Below, one piece after another: positions 10,864-22,600 of a stretch of 64,000 nt of DNA; positions within the stretch are counted from its first letter, which is position 1; every line of letters begins with the position of its first letter. Source of the stretch: Limnomonas spitsbergensis (taxonomy: Eukaryota > Chlorophyta > Chlorophyceae > Chlamydomonadales). The translations under genes were made by a program, and so were the position numbers. The stretch spans positions 537,501 through 601,500 of the forward strand of contig JAYJMM010000042.1 in NCBI GenBank assembly GCA_037349105.1, read 5' to 3'. Under the pieces are notes generated by a model, which saw only the letters and a list, made by a program, of their open reading frames with translations, was not told the DNA's origin and did not search any database.

Positions 10864-12470
10864 CTACTGCTCCCCCATGTGCGGCGGCGGTGGTGGCGGT
10901 GGCGGCGGCGGTGGTGCGTGCGTCTGCCCGTCTTCTCCGTCCTCAGGTTGTTGTCCGGCATTGACCCAAGGCAGCATGGAGCGCAGCAACATCATCAAGG
11001 GGTTGGCGTTCCGCAGCTCCTCCTCCCCCACAACAGTCCCACCTGTTTGTGTGGAAGTACAGTGGCAGGCATGAGGGGTCAGTGGCAGGCAGTGGCAGGC
11101 AGTGGCAGGCAGTGGAAGTACAGTGGCAGGCATGAGGGGTCAGGAGAAGGGAAGGACAAAATACACTTATAGGGGTGAGCTTCTGGAAAGGATCAGGTAG
11201 GCATGGTAACATCTAAATCCATAGGTGCTCAGGGATAAATTTAGGATGGTGCATACCTGCTGGGCCCTGCTTAATGCTCCGCCGCGTGGGGCTGGTAGGG
11301 GATGAGAAAGCTCACTTCCCTCTACCACCGGACACCAGTCCCATGCATCAAATGTGATGCCCTGCTGGGCTGTACAAATTTCACAAAAAATCACCACGCA
11401 CAGCCAGGACTCATTAGAGGTCAATGAACCTATTCCTCGCTCTCCAGAGACCTCGAAGGATTACAAGTTATGTTTTTTCTTAAGAATCAGCCAGCCAGCC
11501 AGCCCTTCCAGCTGAGTGGCCAAGTAGTGCAACGTGAGGAACCATGGTAGCACATTACGGCATGATACGGCGCAATACGGCACAGGTTCAGCCGGATTGT
11601 ACTACCAAAGTGCCAAGATATGGCTTGATACGGCACGGGTCCAGCCGGATCGTACTACCATGGGAGGAACGGGAGGATGCACAAGTATGTACAGTGGCCC
11701 AATGGGAGGATGCGCGATGGAATCTCATCAATTGACAGCATGCATGGGAGTGGTTCCGATGTGGACTCTCAGGGTTCCGGTCCTCCGGATTCTGATCCCA
11801 TTGTAAAATAAGAAAAGGTGCACCTTTCATACAATTGTTCTGATTGCCCTTCGCCTGACACATACGGTATACATATATCCAGGGTCAGGCACTTCATGGT
11901 CGGCCTCATTACAGTGACCCGAGAACTTGACCATTCGTCAGTCATACTACCCCAATCATTAATTAATTTTGAGCTAACTCTACCCAATTTTAGGGTATTG
12001 TAACTGAATGGTAGCTGCGCTGAGATAAACAGCCCGGTGAGAAGTGCTGCGTTGTGAGGGATTGTGCAAGAGGGATGTATGCTGGGTGGGGCTCTGGCAC
12101 CGTTGAAGGGACTTAAGTGTAGCGTAAGACGGTCTGTTACAATTCAAAATTCGCCGCTGAGCGGAATGTCAGCCAGGTGACATGGAGATTACCGTACCTG
12201 ATGCGCGGCGTGAAATTAAATGATGTGCACAAAATTTGCCGCTGCACCTCCGTTTTAAAACTGTTTTGGGGCTTGACGACGAAATTTATATTAATTCGTT
12301 TGGAGGGCTATCTGGTTTTACGGTATTATACAATTCAGCTACATCACCCCTCACCTGTCTGCTGTTGTCTCTGGAGCTGCGCTGCTGCCAGCATCTGTTC
12401 CTGCATGTCGGCGAGCTGATCCTCAATCTCAGGAAGGCCCCCCGCCGCCATGGCTGCGTTGACCTCCTCC
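10864..12470 (-). CDS. Unrecognised protein, last two exons
   Basis: Two minus-strand exons join in frame. The first, 12470-12355, enters after TTTTTCAG with one nucleotide of a split codon and reads EEVNAAMAAGGLPEIEDQ then LADMQEQMLAAAQLQRQQQT, a probable amphipathic helix rich in Gln and Met; it ends ACAG|GTGAGG. The second, 11042-10864, starts after CACAAACAG and reads GTVVGEEELRNANPLMMLLR, then SMLPWVNAGQQPEDGEDG, an 11-proline run and a stop after HMGEQ. The hydrophobic LMMLLRSMLPWV patch could be a short membrane or protein contact. Upstream exons were not found; space is limited because the TCF25 gene ends at 13624. A G-rich copy of the stop-codon region is repeated just downstream at 10810-10860. 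I do not recognise the family. Confidence 0.5.
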
Positions 12471-12639
12471 CTGAAAAACAGCGAGGGCACACGAATCAGC
12501 TTGTTCAATGTTTGAACTGCACAGGCGACATCGAGAGGTGGATTGGGATCGAGATAAAGATCGGGATCGAGATTAGGAAGGGAACCTGGCTGCCTTGGCC
12601 TGACCTCCGCCACTTTCAAAAAGGCCTTTTCATGGCGCA

Positions 12640-13090
12640 GGTCAGGCTGGGGCCTCCATTGACCTCTGCCCTGAAAAAAGGAACAGACAAGCAGAAGGCA
12701 TACGATCGCCTCCGCACTTGATCAGAGATGATATATCGCTCCCACGTGTCACAACAGGCTACTAGTTTGACACCTGCAACGGCTGCATTGACCACCTTGA
12801 ACATGAAAACTGAAGAAGAGGGGTGCATTACTGCAGCAGCAGTTGAGCAGATGTTGGATATCGCCCACACACGTCACAAAGGATTCTAGCTCACCACCTG
12901 CAACAGCCACATTCATCTCCACCTCGGCAACGGAACTGGAGGAAGGGGTATACGATTGATTCATTGCTGCGGCCCTTGATCAGATACGAGGTATAAGATA
13001 CTGTCCGCATACGTCACTGTAAGCTGATAGCTGGACATCTGCCGCTGCGGCATTCCGTAGTTTCCGGTCAGCAGCCTAGTTTCACCTGTT
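12640..13090. repeat. Acceptor-side copies of the 12470 exon
   Basis: Four diverged direct copies of roughly 120 bp. On the minus strand each carries a version of the exon start, such as AGGTGGTCAATGCAGCCGTT near 12800 and AGGTGGAGATGAATGTGGCT near 12915, followed by a CTGATCAAG-type segment. The copy at about 13030-13060 begins with an ATG and could be misread as a start exon. All lie upstream of the true acceptor at 12471. Confidence 0.7.
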
Positions 13091-13449
13091 TGAAGTGACA
13101 CTCAAAACATCAGATTTTCAGATCTCAGATGAGCCGGTGCGTTTGTCCCATTTGACCTGTCCATGTGAGGTCTCCACACCCCTATCAGTGCCCAACCATT
13201 AGCCTAGCCAAGCCCTAGGAGTGCCCTCCCCCCCAAAAGGGAAGAAAGGAAAAAGAAACACGCCACCAGGTCACCCATCTCACCCCCTTCAGCACCCCGC
13301 TCCATAATGACCTCTCTCGCACCCCCCCTCAAGTACCCCCTGGCACCCCAGGGACCAGTGCTGCCTATTTTTGGATACAGGCTACCTTTGGGAGGCCGCC
13401 CAGACCTAAACCGTAAACCCTAAACCCCTCTTTTCGCTTGTGTCTACTT

Positions 13450-13590
13450 TGGGGGGGCCGCCCCGCGGCCGGTCAAGGCCCAATTTAGACCCAACAAGGA
13501 ACCACCTACAACTGGTGCACAAGGCAGTTTGGCCGGCTGGGGCTGGGGCTTCTGGCCAGAGGTCAGAGTGTAGCTGAAATGCAGCGGAAA
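13450..13590 (-). mobile_element. SINE-A copy, minus orientation
   Basis: Reverse orientation copy: GCGGCCGGTCAAGGCCCAAT, a poorly matching middle, GGCTTCTGGCCAGAGGTCAG and a terminal GTGTAGCTGAAATGCAGC. It sits 34 bp beyond the TCF25 stop codon and so could lie within that gene's 3' untranslated region. Confidence 0.55.
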
Positions 13591-13623
13591 TTAACAAATA
13601 AATAAAGTCCCTGACTTGGACAC

Positions 13624-16600
13624 CTACCGAGGTAACGACGCAACGTTGTCAGAGAAGTCATGCAGCCTCAGGTGGCGGTATTCGTTTAGCTGCTGCTCCA
13701 CCGGGAACGCCTCACGCCTGAAAGAGGAGGGGCGAGTGGTGTTAGGGGGGGGTGATGATCTTGGGGAGAGGGGGGGATAAGGAGGGGGGGGAGCAGGAGG
13801 GGCGATTGGTGACAAGGGGAAGTGATGAACTTCGGGAGAAGGGGGAGCAGGAGGGGACAGGCAGGAGGGGCGATTGGTGACAGGGGGAAGTGATGAACTT
13901 GGGGAGGGGGGGGGGGTAGGAGGGGACAGGCAGGAGGGGCGAGTGGTGACAGGGGGAAGTGATGAACTTGGGGAGGGGGGGGGGGGGGCAGGAGGGGACA
14001 GGCAGGAGGGGCGAATGGTGACAGGGGGAAGTGATGAACTTGGGGGGGGGGGGGGGGGGGGGCAGGAGGTGAACAGGCAGGAGGGGCAGTGGGTGATGAC
14101 CGTGGGGGGTGAGGGGGAGCAGGAGGGGACACGTAGGAGACGAAGGGAGTGAAGACAGGTGGTGGGGGGCAGGGGGCAACAACGGAGAAAGGGCAGGGAA
14201 GGAGGGAGGGAAGCTGCATGATCTTTTGAGGCTTCACCAAAACGCAACACAGCTTCTTCAACTCCACACCAGCCCCAGCGGGTTCAGCAGCCTCATCCAA
14301 AGAAACACCTGAAAGGGTCAGCAACACCTGAAAGGGTCAGCAACACCTGAAAGGGTCCGCAACACAGGGATACGGCAAAACAGGTATTTGTTTAATAATT
14401 GTTAATTTCAGGGATGAGATTAACGTGTGTGGACGCGCCACCTGGCACAAGCCCAGTTCCCTGCACCCAGACTCCATGCAACCTCGCAGGTTAATTCGAG
14501 CTTGAGGGGCATGAGGGGCATGAGGGGCATGAGGGGCATGAGGGGCATGTACAATTTACCGTATTTCAGTCCTTCAGCACATGTTGATGCGCCTGCTTCA
14601 GAGCAATTGACCTTGGTATCAGTCTCGGAGTGATAAAGCCCCCCTCACACCTCACTCAGTCGTCTCTGCACCTAGACCAGACGCCACCTCGCATGCTGTT
14701 TGAAGTCTGAGGTGCATGTCTGAGGCGCCTGCTTCAACAATGGACCATATCTCAGCCCTGCATTTTAACGCCCACCGGACACAGGCCTCGTCCTCCGCAC
14801 CCAGACTTGATGTGGCCTCGCAGGCTTATCTAAATCCAGGCGCAATTGAGGCGCCTGCTTAAACGATTGACCATATTCTTGGATTCCAGCTCCCCACCTG
14901 ACGCAGGCTCAGCCCTCCGCACCCAGGCTCAATGTGGCCTCACAGGCTTATGTGTGTCCAGGCGTATTTGACGCGCCTGCTTGAACAATTATAAACAATT
15001 ACAAACAACCCTAAACAATTGACCCTAACGGACCCTATTCCAGTCTTGGATTCCAACTCCCCACCTGACGCAAGCCCAGTCCTCAGCACCCAGACCAGAA
15101 GCCGCCTCGCAGGCTGTTTGCAGTCGCAGGCGTAGCTCCTCGTCAGCGTCGCGGCTACCGCTGGCCCCACTGGTGGCTGCAGAGACTGTCGCTGCAGCTG
15201 CCTGTGGGAGCAAGGCGGGGTGGCAGGAGTCATTTATTAAATTGGGCAAGACAGAATGGCGGGGCAAGTAATTTTGAGGAGGGCGGACAGGGGGAGGGGA
15301 CAAATGTTACCTGGGGCCAGGCTGAGGGCACGGGCAATGGGACCTATCTACCTGGGAACAGGCAGGGGGGGGCCGGGCGAATCATTACGCAGAGCTGGGT
15401 AGGGGGGCAGGGGCGTTGGGTCCATATGTTACCCCAGGGACAGACAGGAGGGGGTTGGTAGGTCTATAACAGTGATGACGCGAGTGACGGGGAGTGAATG
15501 TTTTACCTGGGGGGCAAAGGCAAGATATCCAAAAAGCGTCACAAAGACTTTTTGAATTCCATCAAGACGATCTCCCTCTTCCCCGCTTTCTTCCCCCAGG
15601 GCTTGCACTCGCCTGCGTTGGCGTGCGACCCTCTGCCAGCTCAGCAGCCAGCGTGGCGGCGTAACGCAGGAGGTCGAGGGCGTCGGGGCTCTTCCAGAGC
15701 AGTCCAGAGCGCTCGATATAGATGCTGACCTGGCAGGTATGAGGGGAGTGATGGAGGGAGGGAGGGGCCATGCAATGGCATACAAGTCAAGCAGGTCCAG
15801 CTCGACATAGATGCTGACCTGGCAGGTATGAGGGGAGTGATGGAGGGAGGGAGGGGTCAGGCAATGGCATACAAGTCAAGCAGGTCCAGCTCGACATAGA
15901 TGCTGACCTGGCAGATATGAGGGGAGGGAGGGAGGGAGGGAGGGGTCAGGCAATGGCATACAAGTCAAGCAGGTGCAGCTCGACATAGATGCTCACCTGG
16001 CAGGTCAAGGGGAGTGATGAAGGGGGGGAGTTGTCAGGAGGCAACGGCAAACGAGTCAAGCATGTCAAGCGGATTTGACGTGGTCCATGAGGGTATGGCA
16101 GGGACGGGGGTATGGTGCAAGGGGTGGCCAGGAGGCAGAGGAGCGCACTTGTCAAGTAGGGTAAGCGTTACAAGCAGGCAGAATGGGCATATGGGTCCAG
16201 TGTGGCATATGGGGCTAGTGTCGCACTGTGGCATATGGGGCTAGTGTGGCAGTGTGGCATATGGGGCTAGTGTGGCAGTGTGACATATGGGGCTAGTGTG
16301 GCAGTGTGACATATGGGGCTAGTGTGGCAGTGTGACATATGGGGCTAGTGTGGCAGTGTGGCATATGGGGCTAATGTGGCAGTGTGACATATGGGGCTAG
16401 TGTGGCAGTGTGGCATATGGGGCTAGTGTGGCAGTGTGACATATGGGGCTAGTGTGGCAGTGTGACATATGGGGCTAGTGTGGCAGTGTGACATATGGGG
16501 CTAGTGTGGCAGTGTGACATATGGGGCTAGTGTGGCAGTGTGACATATGGGGCTAGTGTGGCAGTGTGACATATGGGGCTAGATTAGGCAATGGGCCAGC

Positions 16601-19600
16601 AGGCATATGGGGCAAGCCTGAGCCAGCGGGACCTGTGAGTCATATGAATCCTGTAGGGCATGTGGCGGCATATGGGGCAAGCTTATGCCCGTGGGCCACG
16701 TGGCGACACATGGGGCTTCAGGGGCTTAAGCCTGTGGGGCAAGCTTAAAGCCGGTGGGGCCAGTTGGGCATATGGGGCGAGCTTGAGCACAGCCATCATG
16801 ATGAAGGCGTGCTGAAAGTGTGGAAAAACAAGCAAAAAGTGTGGACAAACACAGACAGACTTCGCCTGCAACACCTGTGTAAATTTATATAGCCACTCTG
16901 TAGCGGATACCCTCACGGTGATATCCACTCCTCTGGACGTATCATCACACTTTCACACAAGCCGCCACGACCCCGGTCATTCTTCTGGACGTGTCATCAC
17001 ACTTTCACTCACGCACCCAGTACCCGGTAATTCTTCTGATTGCGTATTCACACTTTCACACACATACCCTGGGGCTCGGCTATTCTTCTGGCTGCGTCAT
17101 CGCACTTTTGACACATGTCTCCTGGTACCGGTCATTCTTCTGGATGCGTCAGCACACTGTCCCACACATCATCATGGTTCATCCGTCACTCCCCTGGAAG
17201 TGTGAAACTCACCAGGTGGTTGAGTGAGGCGCTGCCCCCCTCGTCAGACCCGGCAAACAGCTTCCGCGTCATGAGGATGGCCCAGTGAGACTCCCTGTCA
17301 AGAAGGGTGAGCAGGGGTGGGGAAGATGGATGGGTGGGTAGGGGGGGGGAGGGGTGAAGGGTCATGAGGATAGCCCAATGAGACTCCCTGTCAAGAAGGG
17401 TGGGCAGGGGTGAGGAGGATGGATGGGTGAGTAGGGGGGGGTAAAGGGTCATGAGAATAGCAAAGTGTGACCCCTTGTTGAAAGATGTACAGGGGGGGTT
17501 ACGGGTGGGTGGTGAGAGGGTATGTAGTGGGGAAGGGTAAGGCAGATGGGTGAATTCATAGGGCAGGGGTAGGCAAGATATGTCGTATTAAAAGCTTTCA
17601 TCTCCACCGCCGCCCTCAAACACATTCAGGATCCCCTTTGGTCCTAGGCTCAGCTTTGAAAACACTTCATTAAAAGCCTAGCTGCCACAAACCCATTCCA
17701 AACAAAATCAGGCTTCGGGTTTATAGAGGTTAAAGGAAACAACAGGCCAACACTTAACCCTTGAGCTCAGCTTAACTTCCCTGACGTAGCTCCTGGCTAG
17801 TTCAGGGTTGAGGGTTGACACTACAGCCCCCACATAGACCCCAGCGTACCTCCCCGACCCCTTTTCCTGCAGGTGCGCGAGGAGCTTGGGCACCACCAGG
17901 GGGTGCAGCAACACTGTCTGCACCGCAGACTCCAGGGCAGCATCCTGAAATAAGGGGAGAGGGGTGAGGGGGAATAAGAGGGAGGGGGCGGGGGTGAGGG
18001 GCAGGGGCAGGGGCAGCATCCTGAAACAAGGGGAGGGGGGGGAGTGAGGAATGGGGGGGGGGGGGGGGGAGTGAGGTGAAGGAGGGGGGAGTGAGGCAGG
18101 GGAGGGGGTTGCCCCATCCCCACCCCTCACCTGTCTCACACACTCTTCACCAGTCGCCCAAAACAGCAATCTTGCCCCACCCCCACCCCTCACCTGCCCC
18201 TCAAGCCTGAGTCTTGCCATGGCCATGGCATAGGCGTAGTTGGGCAGCAGGGCCAAGGACCTGCCTCCACCATCATAGCGCGACACGAAGTCCACCAGAT
18301 ACTGCGGCTTATCTGCAACAAGGTGCAACAGGGAAACAACAATTGGCAGCAGGGTGTTACAGTAAGGGAGACGGGTAATGTTTGTTTCTCTGAAACAGGT
18401 AGCAACAGGAAACAAACATAAGCAACAGGGAGCAACAGGAAACAAACATAAGCAACAGGGGGCAACAGGAAAACAAACATAAGCAACAAGGAGCAACAGG
18501 GAAACAAACCTCGGCAACAGGGTGCAACAGGGAAAAAATACGGCAGGAAGCTACAGGGAAACAAACATTAGCAAGAGGGTGCAACAAGGAGCAACCTCAG
18601 CAACAGGAAGCAACAGGAAAACAGAAAGCCAACAGGGAGTCACCTCCACTTGCCTGCTCTCAGGGCTAGGTAGTCCACCAGCTGTAGGGCACCCATCGGG
18701 TCCTCAGGCTCCAAAGCCAGCAACAGCTTGCAGCACTCCAGAGCGGTGCGGTGGCAGCCTTGGCGGCTCAATGCCTATCAAGAGGCAAAGACAGGGGGGA
18801 GGGGGTGAAGGGCTAGCAACAGCACGCAGAACTCAGGCAGTGCTATGACTTGACCCTGACGGCTTAATGTCCATTAAGGGGCAGGGGTACGGGAGAGGGG
18901 AGGGACAGGGGGAGGGCCTGAGCCAAGGCCATGAACACTGTTTATTTTTTTTGTGACTGAGGTTCGTGTCAGCTACACTCCGGCTGCTGGCGGGAGGCCT
19001 CATTCGTTGCCAGCCTTGCTGCTTTGGCCACCAGTTATAGGCCGGTCCAGGTTTTGTCCCAATCGGGCCTTTGGCAGCCCCACAAAGTTGGGCTTGTAGG
19101 TGGGGTAAAAAGCTTGCCATGAACAGCGGCCAGGACTCAACCCAGACCAGCCGGCAGATGGTCCTTGAGACGTCCGCATGCACAACTCAATGCCCCTAAA
19201 CAACGCTCATCCGATACCTCTGTCACCAACACCCACCCTCCAGCAGCGCCCACCTGTATGTGCCTAAAGAATGCTCAACCGCAACCAACCTCCGGAAATG
19301 CCCACCTGAATGTGCCTAAACAGCGCGATGAACATGGGCCGGTTCTCATCCACCTCGAAATCCAGCCGGCAGTTGGCGGCCGAAACATCAAAGCCGGGAT
19401 GCCAGGCCATCTCAAGGCAGTACAGCGCACGCGCCAGGCAGTCCTCGGCGTACGAGTTCTCTCCCATGTGGCGGTACAAGTCGTACATCGCCAGCAGGGC
19501 GTCCACGTGGTACGGCGCCTGGCAGGTTTGGAAGTGTGAAACTCGGGTGGGATATAGGAAGTGCTGTTTCAGTGCCATTGCCTGGGGCCAGCGGATTTTT

Positions 19601-22600
19601 ATCGGTTTTAATCAGTTGTATCGGCTTTTATCGGTTTTTATCCTTTACCTTGATGTGAGACACGGAACGAAATGAGCAAGGTTAGAGCATAGAAATGCAC
19701 AAACCTGAAGGATTTGGGGGGCTAAAGAGTGGAAATGCTCAATCGTAACCCGAAACCCCTATATGGGGTGTAAAGGAGCTAAGCTCATGAAAGACCTGAT
19801 GTCGGAAAAGTTTTTCCTCTTACGTCTGAGCTTACATTCCTCAAATTTTTGCAATTTAAAAATTCATTTCGGTTTTATCCTTAACCTCAATGGGACGCGG
19901 AAGGAAATTGGGCTGACTGACTGGCACCCGCCTGTAGTCCTTAAGCGGGAGTTCTTTCCATCCAACGCCTGTTCAGGGTTCAGCTCTAAAATCTGCCACA
20001 ACCATGAACCCTAGAATATTAACCCAACAAACTGACTGCCCTCACCAGAGGGAGAATCGCAGCCACACGCTTCAGGATTCAGAGTTCAGGGTTTACTGTC
20101 CAGCTCCACCCGTACCCCGTACCGTAATCATGAACCCTACAATATTAAATTTAAACCCTGACTGCCCCTTTACCTGCTGCAGGACCGCGGCCACCCTGTC
20201 CAGGATTCAGATTTCATCTCCGCCACAGACCATCAGGAACGCTCCCCTACCCATTTGCTTTTTTAATAACTCTACCAAAATATGGTTCAAAACCCAGGCA
20301 AAAAAAATAAAAAAAATAAAAAAGCTCTAGACCCTAGACCTTGACTGCCCTCACCTGCTGCAGAACCGCGGCCACGTCCTCCAGGTTTCAGCTCCCCCTC
20401 TAGCAATACACCTACATTATTCACATTTTATCCCGACTGCCATATTCACACTTTATCCTGACTGCCCTCACCTACTGCAGAACCGTCGCCACGCTGTTGA
20501 GGTCGTGCGTCGCCTGGGCCTGCTCATCCTGACCGCCCTATTCACACTTTATCCTGACTGTCATGTTCACTCTTTATCCTGACTGCCATATTCACACTTT
20601 ATCCTGACTGCCCACACCTGCTGTAGAACCGCGGCCACGCTGTTGGGGTCATGCGTCGCCTGGGCCTGCTCAAAGAGATACTGGGTCGTGCGGTACGATG
20701 CCGAGTGGCAGTACCGGAAGGCGGTCGGGCCCTGCTGCTGCTGCTGGAGCTTCGGTCCCGCCACTGGCTGCACGGGCTTGAGCCTTTCATGCTCAGTGTA
20801 CAGTACCCCTGCACCACCAGATCCGTCAGATGTACTGCTGTCCCGCCTGACACCGTACTGCACTGGCTGAGTGGAGCGGTCCACGTGTACGACGGTGGCC
20901 GAGACCAGAGCCCTGTCCCGCGTGATGTACATCACGCGCTCGCCCTCGCGGTACTCGTGGTTGGGCGGCAGTATAACGCGGCCTGAAGGGCAGGTGGCGG
21001 GGTTCAGGGCATGGGGCTTCAGAAGCAGCGCCATTGCTTCTCTTTCCAGCTACCAGTCCATCTTGGGCAGGCCATCCTGCGGCCGCTAGAGGCCCGATCG
21101 GGGGCAAACATGGACCGGCCGTAGGTTTCCTGATTTAGCAGCATGGCTGGCCACAAGCGGGGCCTCCGGCCAGAAACGGGATTGTAGCTGACATGTAGCT
21201 CAGTCACTCAAAAACAATCACAGGGCAGCGAGAAACCACATCAAAGGAACTACGCAGCATGAGATAAACTACGCTGCATGACATGCATTGAGCTTCATGC
21301 TGAGGCGGCCATCCATCTTGGGGGTTAAAAGAGGGCTTACCCCCCAAAACCCTCAACCCTGAGCTGCTCAGCCTAATCACTCGCTAAGGGAACAACTACG
21401 ATCAACATGGAGACACCTCAACCCTGAGAGGGCCAGTGGCCTTTGGGGTTCAGGGTTAAGGACTGAGCCCCAAACAAACCTTGATCCCTGCCTTGCAAAG
21501 CGTAGTCACTCACTGGCGGAGGGTACGAGCACCATGGACAAACCCCCATCCAGAGGTGGCCAGTGATCTTTGGATTGAGGGTTTATGCTTCAACCACAAA
21601 TAAACCTTTTTCCCTAAGCTGCTCAGTCTAGTCACTCACTGGCGGAGGGTACAAGCTCCATGGACAAACCCCCATCAAGAGGTGGCCAGTGATCTTTGGG
21701 GTTGACGAGGAGGCCCCGCTTGAGCGGCCGACGGCGCACGGGCATGCCACGTACCGCATGGGCCTGCCGCCTGCACACGTGGCAGTAAGAGGTCATTCAG
21801 GTGCGGTACAGGTGTACGGCAGACACTGCACCAGGGTTCAGAGTTGAAACATCAGACGAGGACCAGGCGGCCTCAGCTAACCCTGCATCGCCCGGCAGTA
21901 CACTCCATGTGCTGCACCATGGCCCAGGCTGTGCATGGTAGTTGGGATTGAGCTTAGTCATTCCCTACCAGCCCCACGCGGCCGAGCGTTCAGCAAAGCC
22001 CAGCGGTATGCACCGTTATAAACTCTCCATGTGCGGAGCTGCCTCCATGTGCGGAGCTGCCTCCAGAGGTGCGTTACAGCTGTGGAAAACCAGCGCAAAT
22101 TATGAGACATGACACAGCTGCTCAAAAACCCGAGACACAGCTGCCTAAAGACCCGAAGACCTTCACCCTTCACCCCGAGCGCATGAACCCTGGTAAGTTG
22201 ACTGCACCGCACACCCTTCACCCCAAGCACGTAATTGTCGACCTGCAATGTGTAGCTTCCGCCACTTTCTCACGATGCTCAGGGAGCATTGACCATTGAT
22301 CCTTAACCCCGAGCACACAAGCATAAGCCTGCGATGTGTAGCTTCTGCCACTTGCTCCCGATTCACTATGAGCATTGACCATTGACCCATTACCCCAAGC
22401 ACACAAGCACAATCCTCTTGCAGCATTTACCCTACACCCTACACCCCAAGCACATGAGCACTTACCTGCGATGTGCAGCGTCTGCCACTTCTTCACGATC
22501 CACTGACTGAACCACATCTGACCCAAAGATGCGCCGGAGCTATTCAGGCAGGGGTAGGGAATTCAAAGTTAAGGTCAGAGCTCTTCAAAGAGGGTTTAAG

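Noticed and set aside
13624..14327. Minus-strand Pro-rich ORFs overlapping the last TCF25 exon
   Set aside because: Only the final 94 bases belong to TCF25; the rest is a G/C-run array in the intron, and the acceptor at 13718 with matching phase explains the exon.
16850..16928. Possible TCF25 exon reading [11 protein letters not shown]
   Set aside because: Direct joining of 17213 to 15729 in phase 0 already gives the conserved [16 protein letters not shown] run, leaving no room for it, and its acceptor is poor.
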